A stretch of DNA of 64,000 nucleotides from positions 558,001-622,000 of the forward strand of contig CAVPBZ010000013.1 of assembly GCA_963702235.1 (NCBI GenBank). Direction: 5' to 3'. Each line of letters opens with the position of its first letter. The first letter of the stretch is position 1. The notes beneath the pieces were generated by a model that ran no database searches, had not been told where the DNA came from, and saw nothing but the letters and a program-made list of their open reading frames with translations. This document shows positions 17,785-25,887 of this stretch, piece after piece. A program made the position numbers and the translations under genes. Source of the DNA: PALSA-505 sp963702235. Its GTDB lineage: Bacteria; Actinomycetota; Actinomycetes; Streptosporangiales; Streptosporangiaceae.

Positions 17785-17827
17785 CGCCCGCTGCGGGCGA
17801 AGACCGGTCCATCCGGAGGGGAATCAC

Positions 17828-17989
17828 ATGGGGGAGTCCAAGCCCGCAGGGCAGCCGGCTGAGGCTGACGGGGCAGAAGTCACCGAGGTCGTCGAGCCCG
17901 CCGAGGAAACCGCGCCGGGAAGCCAGCGGCCGGCCGCTTCTCCCGGCGCTAAGCCGGACATCAAGTGGCAGGGCAGCGCTCCCAAGTAG
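17828..17989 (+). CDS. Small acidic 53-residue protein, unknown function
   Basis: An ATG at 17828 is preceded by a strong GGAGGGG Shine-Dalgarno at 6-8 bases. The product is disordered-looking: MGESKPAGQPAEADGAEVTE, then Glu/Pro/Ala-rich sequence, ending in KPDIKWQGSAPK. I do not recognise the family. Its position 43 bases after the SARP gene suggests cotranscription. The acidic body with a short basic/aromatic C-terminus resembles a leader-core peptide in outline only; no modifying enzymes are adjacent. Confidence 0.5.
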   Translation: MGESKPAGQPAEADGAEVTEVVEPAEETAPGSQRPAASPGAKPDIKWQGSAPK

Positions 17990-18160
17990 ACAGGGAACCT
18001 GCCGCAGACGGGTCACCGGCGCACCTGCCCGGTCCGTTACGCGGCAGCTGCCGTCCTCGGCTAGACTGCGGAAGCTACCTGTGCGTCCCCGGGCTGCGCT
18101 GGCGCGAGCGCCGGCCGCCGATGCGGATGCGAGACCCGTTCCGTCTAAGGAGTTCCCGCC

Positions 18161-18823
18161 GTGCCTGAGGTTCCTATTGCCGCGGAGCCGCGTACCGAGT
18201 TCGGCAAGGGCTTTGCCCGCCGGACCCGTGCCGCGGGCAAGGTGCCTGCGATCCTTTACGGGCACGGCACCGACACCCGGCATCTCACGCTGCCCGGCCA
18301 CGCCCTCATGATGGCGCTCAAGACGCAGAACGCGCTGCTCCGGCTCGAGGGGATGGCGGGCGGGCATGAGCTGGCCCTGCCCAAGGCCATTCAGCGCGAC
18401 CCGATCAGGGGCATCATCGAGCACGTTGATCTCATCCTGGTCAGGCAGGGCGAGAAGGTGACGGTCAACGTCGCCGTGCGGGTCACCGGTGAGGTGTTCC
18501 CCGGCGGGCTGCTCGACCAGCAGCTCGTGCAGGTTCCGGTCGAGGCCGAGGCCACCAACATTCCTCAGTCGTTCGAGGTGGACGTGACGGGCATGGAGAT
18601 CGGTACGTCCGTGCACGCATCGGATCTGGACCTGCCGCCCGGTACCACGCTGGCCGCCGACCCTGACGCGCTCGTGCTGCACGTGATCGCCGCGCCGACT
18701 GCCGAGCAGATGGAAGCGGATCTCGGGATTCCGGAGGCCGAGGTGCCGGCCGAGGTGCCGCCCGAGGCGCCGCAGCCCGAGGGCAGCGCCGGATCCGGAT
18801 CTGGCGACGAGCAGTCCGCCTGA
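18161..18823 (+). CDS. rplY: 50S ribosomal protein L25 / CTC general stress protein
   Basis: Binds 5S rRNA in the large subunit. The N-terminal L25 domain is clear (RTEFGKGFARRTRAAGKVPA, ILYGHGTDTRHLTLPGH), followed by the TL5/CTC C-terminal beta domain (FPGGLLDQQLVQVPVEA; LPPGTTLAADPDALVLHV) and an acidic, Pro/Glu-rich tail. 220 residues; GTG start with AAGGAG upstream. It is followed by pth, as in most actinobacteria. Confidence 0.94.
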   Translation: MPEVPIAAEPRTEFGKGFARRTRAAGKVPAILYGHGTDTRHLTLPGHALMMALKTQNALLRLEGMAGGHELALPKAIQRDPIRGIIEHVDLILVRQGEKVTVNVAVRVTGEVFPGGLLDQQLVQVPVEAEATNIPQSFEVDVTGMEIGTSVHASDLDLPPGTTLAADPDALVLHVIAAPTAEQMEADLGIPEAEVPAEVPPEAPQPEGSAGSGSGDEQSA

Positions 18824-18861
18824 TCCGACCCGGCCGACGCGCGAGCCGCGCACGGAGCGGC

Positions 18862-19443
18862 ATGACCGACGAGCGGTGGCTCATCATCGGGCTCGGCAAT
18901 CCCGGCCCGGAATACGCCCGCAACCGGCACAATGCCGGCCGCATGGTGGCCGAGCGGCTGGCCGGCCGGATGGGTGTCTCCTTCAAGCGGCACAGATCCC
19001 GCAGCGACATCGCGGAGGGGACACTCGCCGGCGTACCGGTGACTATTGGCATTGCCCGCTCGTACATGAACCTTTCCGGCGGGCCGGTCGCCGCGCTGCG
19101 TGACTTCTACAAGATCCCGCCGAGCCGGATCGTGGTGATCCACGATGAGCTCGACGTGCCGTTCGGCGAGATCCGGCTCAAGTTCGGCGGCGGGGCGGGC
19201 GGACACAACGGGCTGCGCTCGGTCGGCGCCGCGCTCGGCTCCGGGGATTACTTCAGGGTCCGGTTCGGGATCGGCCTGCCGCCGGGCCGGATGGACCCCG
19301 CCGACTTCGTGCTCCGCGACTTCACCGCCGCGGAGCGCAAGGAGCTCCCGCTGCTCATCGAAAGGGCCGCGGATGCCGTGGAGGCACTCCTGCGGGACGG
19401 GCTTGAGCCAGCCCAGAACGCGTTTCACGCACCGCCGGGATAG
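18862..19443 (+). CDS. pth: Peptidyl-tRNA hydrolase
   Basis: Releases peptides from prematurely dissociated peptidyl-tRNAs. Catalytic features are all visible: GLGNPGPEYARNRHNAG with the general-base His, SYMNLSGG, VVIHDELDVPFG with the Asp, and FGGGAGGHNGLRSV. The 193-residue length is normal. It lies 38 bases after rplY, in the conserved rplY-pth pair that closes the housekeeping block before the polysaccharide island. Confidence 0.96.
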   Translation: MTDERWLIIGLGNPGPEYARNRHNAGRMVAERLAGRMGVSFKRHRSRSDIAEGTLAGVPVTIGIARSYMNLSGGPVAALRDFYKIPPSRIVVIHDELDVPFGEIRLKFGGGAGGHNGLRSVGAALGSGDYFRVRFGIGLPPGRMDPADFVLRDFTAAERKELPLLIERAADAVEALLRDGLEPAQNAFHAPPG

Positions 19444-20017
19444 CGGCGGGACACTCTTAGCCGGCCGCGGGCCGCCCGGGGGCAGCGCACCGGTGCGGCG
19501 GGCGTCGCCGCGCCGCGCCGCCCGGCGGCCGGGTGCCCCGGGCCGCGCATCCGGCCGTGCGGAACCCGGCAGGGTCGTTGCCCGCGGCCTGGCGGCAGCA
19601 ACCGCCCGGTCAGGGCAGGGAGTGCCGCCCGGTGAGGGCAGAGAAGTCTTGTGCGAATGACACAAAATCGGGCCTGCTGCGCCGCCCTGCCGGAGACAAG
19701 TCCGCGGACACATTGACCCGTTTGCCCGGACCGCAAGTTTCGCGCTAGCACCGTAGCCGAAGCAGTGGCTACCTGCTGTATGTGTCCGCCGGCTTAATTC
19801 CCGATTATTTTGATCGTGTTAGCATATTTGTATGGAAACCCGAAAGTCATCCGTTTTTAACCATTCATGACAACCGCCCGCTATTGTTAGGCGTCAGACC
19901 CGTAGGAGCAAAACCGGAGGTCTGCACCTTACGCGACGAGGATGCGCTGCAGCTCTCCGAGACGCTCCCTCCCTGATGGGATCAACCGGCGGCCTGGGTC
20001 GGATGGAGGGGCAGGGT
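19444..20017. promoter_or_regulatory. 574-base leader region ahead of the polysaccharide island
   Basis: No convincing gene. The first ~200 bases are GC-rich. From about 19780 to 19900 base composition drops sharply (runs such as GATTATTTTGATCG and CCGTTTTTAACC), which is unusual for this genome and suits a promoter. A 64-codon open frame at 19782-19976 lies here but has no Shine-Dalgarno and no recognisable product. This probably carries the main promoter and untranslated leader of the sugar-phosphate transferase gene. Confidence 0.4.
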
Positions 20018-21487
20018 ATGCGAGAGCGTCTAGCCGTGCGGCCGGGGGGCCGCCTCGGCCTCGCTGTGGGCGAACGGGCGACACCGAGCGTAGTCACCTG
20101 GACCGGGCGGTATCTCCGCCAGGCCATGGTGATCGACGGCGGTGCGGCTCTGCTGGCCGGAGCGCTCGCGCTCCGCGGCCGGCTCGACAGCCACGGTCAC
20201 GTCCCCGCGGCCTACATTTCCCTGACTATCGGCCTGCCGATCGCCTGGATTGCCTGCGTCGCGCTGGCGCGGGGGTACGAGGCCAGGTACATCGGGGCCG
20301 GCGCAGACGAGTTCCGCCGGATCATCAACGCCGGCATCTCCCTCACCGGGGCTATCGCGATCGTTTCCTACGCCACCAGCGCCCGGGTGGCGCGCGGCTA
20401 CGTTGTCGTCGCGATGCCGTGCGTGGTCGCGCTGGATCTGGTGGCCAGGTACTGGCTGCGCAAGCGGCTGCACCGGTTCCGCGCGCTGGGCGGGTGCATG
20501 CGGCGGGCGGTCGCGGTCGGCCATCCGAAAGACGTGGAAGCGCTGATCAACGAGCTGCGCCGGGAGCCCTACCACGGCCTGTCCGTGGTCTCGGTGTGCC
20601 TGGCCGGCACCGGCGGGGACGATGCCAGCCTGCAGGGCGTGCCGGTGCACGGCGGGCTGGCGGACGTGATGGCCGCGGTGCGCCAGTCGGACGCGGACAC
20701 GGTCGCGGTGCTGGCCTGCCCGGAGATGAACGGGGTGGAGCTGCGCAAGCTGGCCTGGGAGCTGGAGAAGACCGACACCGACCTGTGCCTGGCGCCGGCC
20801 CTGCTGGACGTGGCCGGCCCGCGGACCAGCATCCGCTCCGCCGCGGGGCTGCCGCTGCTGTACATGGACCACCCCGACCTGACCGGCGTCCGGCAGGCCA
20901 TCAAGAGCCTGTTCGACCGGGCGGCCGCCGCGTCGGCGCTGCTGCTGCTCGCCCCGCTGTTCGTGGCGATCGCTCTGGCGATCAAGCTCGGTGACGGCGG
21001 CCCGGTGCTGTTCCGCCAGGTCAGGGTGGGCCGGAACGGCCGCCCGTTCCACGTGTGCAAGTTCCGCACGATGGTGACGGACGCAGAGGAGCAGCGGGCC
21101 CTGCTGGAGGCGCGCAACGAGGCCAGCGGCGTGCTGTTCAAGATCAAGGATGACCCCAGGGTGACCAGGGCCGGCACCTGGCTGCGCAGGTTCTCGCTGG
21201 ATGAGCTGCCGCAGCTGTTCAACGTGCTGGTCGGGCAGATGTCCCTGGTCGGCCCCCGCCCGGCGCTGCCGGAAGAGGCCGCCCGCTACGGTGACTACGT
21301 CCGGCGCCGGCTGGCCGTGCGGCCGGGGATCACCGGCCTGTGGCAGGTCAGCGGCAGGTCAGACCTGGCGTGGGAAGAGGCGGTCCGGCTGGACCTGCGG
21401 TACGTCGAGAACTGGTCCTTCGCCCTCGACCTGCAGATCCTCTGGAAGACCTGGTCCGCTGTGACCCACGGCGACGGTGCCTACTGA
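20018..21487 (+). CDS. Polyprenyl-phosphate sugar-1-phosphate transferase (exopolysaccharide initiation)
   Basis: Starts polysaccharide repeat-unit assembly by moving a sugar-1-phosphate onto the lipid carrier. The N-terminal half has four or so membrane segments plus a nucleotide-sugar-dehydratase-like soluble region. The C-terminal bacterial sugar transferase domain (~residues 300-489) has a membrane helix (AAAASALLLLAPLFVAIALA), then GGPVLFRQVRVGRNGRPF, FRTMVTDAE, DELPQLFNVLVGQMSLVGPR and RPGITGLWQVSGRS. The ATG at 20018 is chosen because GGAGGGG lies just upstream; 19976 and 20003 are alternative starts without such a site. First gene of the island. Confidence 0.93.
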   Translation: MRERLAVRPGGRLGLAVGERATPSVVTWTGRYLRQAMVIDGGAALLAGALALRGRLDSHGHVPAAYISLTIGLPIAWIACVALARGYEARYIGAGADEFRRIINAGISLTGAIAIVSYATSARVARGYVVVAMPCVVALDLVARYWLRKRLHRFRALGGCMRRAVAVGHPKDVEALINELRREPYHGLSVVSVCLAGTGGDDASLQGVPVHGGLADVMAAVRQSDADTVAVLACPEMNGVELRKLAWELEKTDTDLCLAPALLDVAGPRTSIRSAAGLPLLYMDHPDLTGVRQAIKSLFDRAAAASALLLLAPLFVAIALAIKLGDGGPVLFRQVRVGRNGRPFHVCKFRTMVTDAEEQRALLEARNEASGVLFKIKDDPRVTRAGTWLRRFSLDELPQLFNVLVGQMSLVGPRPALPEEAARYGDYVRRRLAVRPGITGLWQVSGRSDLAWEEAVRLDLRYVENWSFALDLQILWKTWSAVTHGDGAY

Positions 21488-21597
21488 GGCTCTCACCCGC
21501 ACCGGGTCCGTCAGCTTATCCAGGACGCGGACGCACAGCGGAAAGGTCCACTGATACTGTGCCGAGCGGTGTCCGGATGAACGGAGCAAGCCCGCCC

Positions 21598-22369
21598 ATG
21601 ACCGCCGAAGATCACCGTCTCGCCCGCGACCTTGCCACCGAGACAGGCCAGCGCCTGCTGGCCTTGCGGGCCGAGGGCGGCGAGCCGGCCAGCCTGCGCG
21701 CAGCCGGTGACCGGAGCGCTCACGAGTACCTGATGGCTGAGCTCACCCGGTTGCGGCCGGATGACGCGGTCCTGTCCGAGGAGGGCAAGGACGACCCGGT
21801 GCGGCTGTCCGCCGAGCGCACCTGGATCGTCGACCCGCTCGACGGGACCAGGGAGTTCGGCGAGGCCTGCCGCACCGACTGGGCCGTGCACGTGGCGCTC
21901 TGGGAGCGGGGCCAGCTGACCGCGGGCGCGGTGGCGCTGCCCGCGCAGAAAGAGACCCTGAGCACCGCCGAGCCGCTTGCCTCGCCGCCGTCCGGCCAAC
22001 CGCAGGCCGGACCGGACTCCGGCGGCAAGCAGCTGCGCATCGTGATCAGCCGCAGCCGTCCGCCGGCTTTCATCGAGCGGCTCGCCGAGGCCACCGGGGC
22101 CGAACTCGTCCCGCTCGGCTCGGCCGGCGCGAAGGTCGCCGCCGTGGTGCGCGGCGAGGTGGATGCCTACGTGCATGCCGGAGGGCAGTACGAGTGGGAC
22201 TCGGCCGCTCCGGTGGTCGTGGCCCGCGCCTCGGGATTTCACGCGTCACGTATCGACGGCAGCGAGCTAACCTACAATCAGGCACACCCGTGGATGCCAG
22301 ATTCTGCTGGTGTGCCGGCCGGAGCTGGCCGGGATGCTGCTCGACGCGATCAGCGCAGCTGGCGAGTAG
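21598..22369 (+). CDS. cysQ: 3'(2'),5'-bisphosphate nucleotidase CysQ, frameshifted near the end
   Basis: Inositol-monophosphatase-fold, Mg-dependent enzyme that hydrolyses PAP, the by-product of sulfotransferases, to AMP. Metal-site motifs are LSEEGKDD, VDPLDGTREF and the later YEWDSAAPVVVARASG. The first frame runs on to 22404 with a nonsense tail. The family's ending (ILLVCRPELAGMLLDAISAA) is present one frame over, ending at 22369, so a base is missing near 22300. Nearly all of the enzyme, including every catalytic motif, precedes the break. ATG at 21598 fits the family; 21577 is an alternative. It lies next to cysD and in the same island as five sulfotransferases, whose product inhibitor it would remove. 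Confidence 0.87.
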
Positions 22370-22434
22370 GAGTCCTGCTCCGCCCGGCTGCCTGCGCAAA
22401 CTAACCCCGATGAGACGACACTGAGGATTTCGCG

Positions 22435-23355
22435 ATGGCCACGATGCGCCCGGACTACCTGCTCTCGCAGCTCGACGTGCTCGAGGCGGAGTCCATACAC
22501 GTGATGCGTGAGGTCGCCTCCGAGTTCGAGCGACCCGTCCTGCTGTTCTCCGGCGGCAAGGACTCGATCGTCATGCTCGCCCTCGCCGAGCGGGCGTTCG
22601 CGCCTGCGCGCATCCCGTTTCCGGTCATGCACATCGACACCGGGCACAATTTCGACGAGGTCATCGACTTCAGGGACCGCCGGGTGGCGGAGGCCGGTGC
22701 CCGGCTGATCGTCGCCTCCGTCCAGGACTCCATCGATGCCGGCCGGGTGGCCGAGGAGAGCGGCCGATGGGCCAGCAGGAACCGGCTGCAGACGACCTCG
22801 CTGCTCGACGCCATCACCGAGCACCGCTTCGATGCGGTGTTCGGCGGCGCGCGGCGGGACGAGGAGAAGGCCCGGGCCAAGGAGCGGGTCTTCTCATTCC
22901 GTGACGAATTCGGTCAGTGGGATCCCAAGAACCAGCGGCCAGAGCTGTGGAATCTCTATAACACCAGGATTCTCCGGGACGAGCATATCCGCGTATTCCC
23001 GATTTCCAACTGGACCGAGCTTGACGTCTGGGATTACATCGCCCGGGAGGAGCTCGAGATCCCGTCCATTTACTATGCGCATACGCGCTCGGTCTTCGAA
23101 CGCGACGGCATCCTGCTCGCCGAGAGCCCGTTCATCAGCAGAGGCGATGACGAGCCGCTGTTCGAGGCCAGCGTCCGGTACCGCACGGTGGGCGACATGA
23201 CCTGCACGGGCGCCGTCGAGTCGGCGGCAGCTACTGTGGCCGAGGTCATTGCCGAGGTCGCGGTGACCAGGATCACCGAGCGCGGGCAGACCCGCGCCGA
23301 TGACCGGACCAGCGAGGCGGCCATGGAAGACCGCAAGCGTGAAGGGTACTTCTAG
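22435..23355 (+). CDS. cysD: Sulfate adenylyltransferase subunit 2 (CysD)
   Basis: Small subunit of ATP sulfurylase, which forms adenosine 5'-phosphosulfate from sulfate and ATP. The PP-loop is FSGGKDSIVML (~residues 39-49), followed by PVMHIDTGHNFDEVI, FGGARRDEEKARAKER and the C-terminal DRKREGYF typical of the family. GAGGA precedes the ATG. Its obligate GTPase partner cysN is on the opposite strand 2.5 kb away, which is unusual. With cysQ upstream it supplies and recycles sulfate donor for the sulfotransferases. Confidence 0.96.
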   Translation: MATMRPDYLLSQLDVLEAESIHVMREVASEFERPVLLFSGGKDSIVMLALAERAFAPARIPFPVMHIDTGHNFDEVIDFRDRRVAEAGARLIVASVQDSIDAGRVAEESGRWASRNRLQTTSLLDAITEHRFDAVFGGARRDEEKARAKERVFSFRDEFGQWDPKNQRPELWNLYNTRILRDEHIRVFPISNWTELDVWDYIAREELEIPSIYYAHTRSVFERDGILLAESPFISRGDDEPLFEASVRYRTVGDMTCTGAVESAAATVAEVIAEVAVTRITERGQTRADDRTSEAAMEDRKREGYF

Positions 23356-23409
23356 CAGCGGCCGTCATACCGGCTCCTGACCACCCGCGGGCAGCACCGC
23401 CGCCGCAGC

Positions 23410-24921
23410 TCAGTTCACGCAGGGAATGCCGTTCTTCGCGATGACTGCGCCGCCCTGCGGCCCCTTGCTGGGGATGACCACCGATGGCGCCTTCGTCTTA
23501 CTGCTGCTACCGATGTGCGGCACCGTGGCGCTGGTGCCGAGCAGGATCTCCACGTGGCCAGCGGCGACCGACGAGCTCGCCGTGGCGGTGACGCCGAACA
23601 TCGCGGCGATCCGCCCGGCGTTCGCCGATGCGCCTGAGCCGTAGCTGACCGCCGTCGTGGTGCGGTAACTCGTGTTCGCGACCTGGCCGGCCCCGTAGCC
23701 CGCCTTGGCCAGCGCGGCCGAGACCTGGCCGGCCAGGCCGGCCGTGTTACCGCCGTTGAAAACGTCCACCGTGGCCGTCCGGGGGGACGGGGCTGAGCTC
23801 GCTTTCGCGGCGTGATGGCGGTGACCGCGCGGCGGGCCTGGCTTGGGGTAGAACGTGGCCTTGACGAGCGCCTTGATGTACCCGGGGTCAACCACGTTCG
23901 CGTCCTGGCCGTTGATCACCGCATAGCCCTTGATCGGCAGGGTGCGGAAGACGAGGTTACCGGCGGTAAGGGAACGTGCCTGGGTCGCGAAGTCCAGCAG
24001 GTTCCAGCCGGCGTCGGTGATGAGATACCGCTTGGCCACCCCCAGCAGCGACTGCATCTTACCCAGGTCGCCGAGCACGCCCTGGGTCTTCAGCTGGTGG
24101 ATCACCGAGTCGAGAAACGCCTGCTGGCGGTGCGTGCGGTCCAGGTCACCGTTGGGCAGGTTGTCCCGCTGGCGGACGAAGGACAGTGCCTGCGCGGCGT
24201 CCAGGTGCTGGTAGCCCGCGTGGAAGTTCGCGCCCGACTTCACGTCGCTGGTCGCATGGTTGAGGCAGACTTCCACGCCGCCGAGCACCTTGGCCAGCTC
24301 CCAGAACCCGTCCAGGTTGAGCTCGGCGAAGTGGTCGATGTGCACCCCGGTCAGCTTCTCCACCGTCGCCACGGCGGCGCTACGGCCGGCCTCGTTGCCG
24401 AGAAACGCCAGCTGGTCCTGGCTCATGCTCGGGTGCTGGGCGCGCAGCTTGGCCTGCTCGTAGTACATGCTGACCCCGTACGCCTGGTCGATCTTGCCCG
24501 CCTGCTGCGGTCCCACGGTGCCGGCGAAATGGACCCAGTCGTCCCGGGGAATGGAGTAACCCACTGCTTTCTTGCCGCCCGCGGGTATGTGGATGAGGAT
24601 GAGCGTGTTCGTGGCGTTTCCGCCGGCGCCATTCGCGACCGCCTGGGCATTGCCCGCGTGCAGGTGCGCCAGCACATAGTTCGGCAGGATGTTCCCGTTC
24701 CAGTCCCGGCGGCTTTCCAGGCCCATGAGCAGGATGTTCTGCGCGCCTACCGAGGGCCCGCTGGCGATCGCGTGCGAGCCGCCGATGGCGCTCACGTCGC
24801 GGACGACGAAGTAGGAGAAGCCGCTGACCAGAAGGGCCACGGCCGCGGCGATGCAGCTCAGCGAATACCCGGTCCTGCCCGCGATGCCGCGCAGTAGCGT
24901 CCCCCTACCTGCCCATCCCAT
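23410..24921 (-). CDS. LytR-CpsA-Psr (LCP) family protein with LytR_C domain
   Basis: Membrane-anchored enzyme family that transfers lipid-linked polymers onto peptidoglycan. An N-terminal TM helix (CIAAAVALLVSGFSYFVV) is followed by the LCP domain: NILLMGLESRR, NTLILIHIPAGG, GYSIPRDDWVHFAG with the key Arg, DHFAELNLDGFWELAKVLGG and LSFVRQRDN. A C-terminal LytR_C domain (~residues 370-465, ATVDVFNGGNTAGLAGQVSA) follows a basic linker. The ATG at 24921 has GAGAGG six bases upstream; 24927 and 25011 are longer options. Placed in the island, it is the probable ligase linking the polysaccharide to the cell wall (inference). Confidence 0.93.
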   Translation of the reverse strand: MGWAGRGTLLRGIAGRTGYSLSCIAAAVALLVSGFSYFVVRDVSAIGGSHAIASGPSVGAQNILLMGLESRRDWNGNILPNYVLAHLHAGNAQAVANGAGGNATNTLILIHIPAGGKKAVGYSIPRDDWVHFAGTVGPQQAGKIDQAYGVSMYYEQAKLRAQHPSMSQDQLAFLGNEAGRSAAVATVEKLTGVHIDHFAELNLDGFWELAKVLGGVEVCLNHATSDVKSGANFHAGYQHLDAAQALSFVRQRDNLPNGDLDRTHRQQAFLDSVIHQLKTQGVLGDLGKMQSLLGVAKRYLITDAGWNLLDFATQARSLTAGNLVFRTLPIKGYAVINGQDANVVDPGYIKALVKATFYPKPGPPRGHRHHAAKASSAPSPRTATVDVFNGGNTAGLAGQVSAALAKAGYGAGQVANTSYRTTTAVSYGSGASANAGRIAAMFGVTATASSSVAAGHVEILLGTSATVPHIGSSSKTKAPSVVIPSKGPQGGAVIAKNGIPCVN

Positions 24922-25011
24922 TCTCATCCTCTCGCGGCCGGCGACAAGTTCCGGCCCAGAATACCCGCGTGCTCTCGGTACCCGCCGGAAGCGGCTAACA
25001 TCTGGGAGCAA

Positions 25012-25824
25012 ATGACCGAACCACGACGCCGCGAGGCGAACCCGCGGCCGCCCTACGGCGGCACTCCGGGACCTCGTTCCCGGCCGGGCCAGGGTGATCC
25101 TGGCGCGCGGGCAGACGCGCGGGGAGAAACGTACCGCCGGCAGGCGCCGCCGGCGGACGCGTACCGGCTGCCGTCACCGCGCGAGGATGCGCGCCGGCGA
25201 CGGCCGCGGCCCGTGGACAGTTATCCGGACAGATACCCCCGGGATCCCCGCCCCAGGAAGCAGCCGCCGCCCGGCCGCGCGCCGCGGCTGTGGGGGTCGC
25301 TGCCTGGACGAGCCGGAATCTGCCTCGTGATCGGCAGTGCCGCCGTCGGCGCGCTGATCACGGCCCTGGCCGGGAGCGAGCCAGGCCTCGTACTGGACGT
25401 CTTCGTGGTCGCCGGAACGGTGACCGCTGGCCTCGCCGTGCAGCCCCGCGCCGTCCACCGGATCATCCCGGTACCAGCACTCTCCTACCTGGCCGCCGCC
25501 GTGCTGGCCGGGCTGATCCACGACCGGGCCAACGGCACGTCCGGTACGGCGCTGGCCGTCGGCGCCACCCAGTGGATCGGCGCCGGATTCGTCGCGATGA
25601 CCGCGGCCACCGTACTGGCGCTCGCGCTGACCGCTGCCCGCTGGCCCAGCGGCAGCCGCGGCCCGCGCCGACCGTCGAGCCGCCCGGCTGCGGCGGCACC
25701 CGGCAGCTCGCGCCGCCGCCAGGCCGCGCGCAGTTCTCCGCCGCCGCGCGGCAGGCAGCGCGAAGCTGATTATCCGGCCGGCCCAGCAGCCCGGCCGCGC
25801 CGGGACGAAAGGCGACGCGGCTGA
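25012..25824 (+). CDS. Membrane protein with disordered Arg/Pro-rich termini, DUF6542-like
   Basis: 270 residues. Residues ~1-95 and ~215-270 are rich in Arg, Pro and Gly and look disordered. The middle carries four hydrophobic segments: ICLVIGSAAVGALITALAG, VLDVFVVAGTVTAGLAV, ALSYLAAAVLAGLI and AGFVAMTAATVLALALTAA. This layout matches actinobacterial DUF6542 proteins of unknown function. GGGAG precedes the ATG. It is divergent from the LCP gene, with about 90 bases between them. Function not known. Confidence 0.7.
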   Translation: MTEPRRREANPRPPYGGTPGPRSRPGQGDPGARADARGETYRRQAPPADAYRLPSPREDARRRRPRPVDSYPDRYPRDPRPRKQPPPGRAPRLWGSLPGRAGICLVIGSAAVGALITALAGSEPGLVLDVFVVAGTVTAGLAVQPRAVHRIIPVPALSYLAAAVLAGLIHDRANGTSGTALAVGATQWIGAGFVAMTAATVLALALTAARWPSGSRGPRRPSSRPAAAAPGSSRRRQAARSSPPPRGRQREADYPAGPAARPRRDERRRG

Positions 25825-25887
25825 GGCCTGGCCGCGGCCAGGGCCCGGGCATGACCGGGGCCGGGGCCTCGGCGCTGAGGCCTGGGA

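Noticed and set aside
2921..18850. A 17-base string CGACGCGCGAGCCGCGC present both before metG (~2921) and before pth (~18834).
   Set aside because: At this GC content a shared 17-mer in 64 kb is expected by chance about once or twice.
19782..19976. 64-codon open frame ahead of the sugar-phosphate transferase.
   Set aside because: No Shine-Dalgarno, no family resemblance, and it lies in the likely promoter region.
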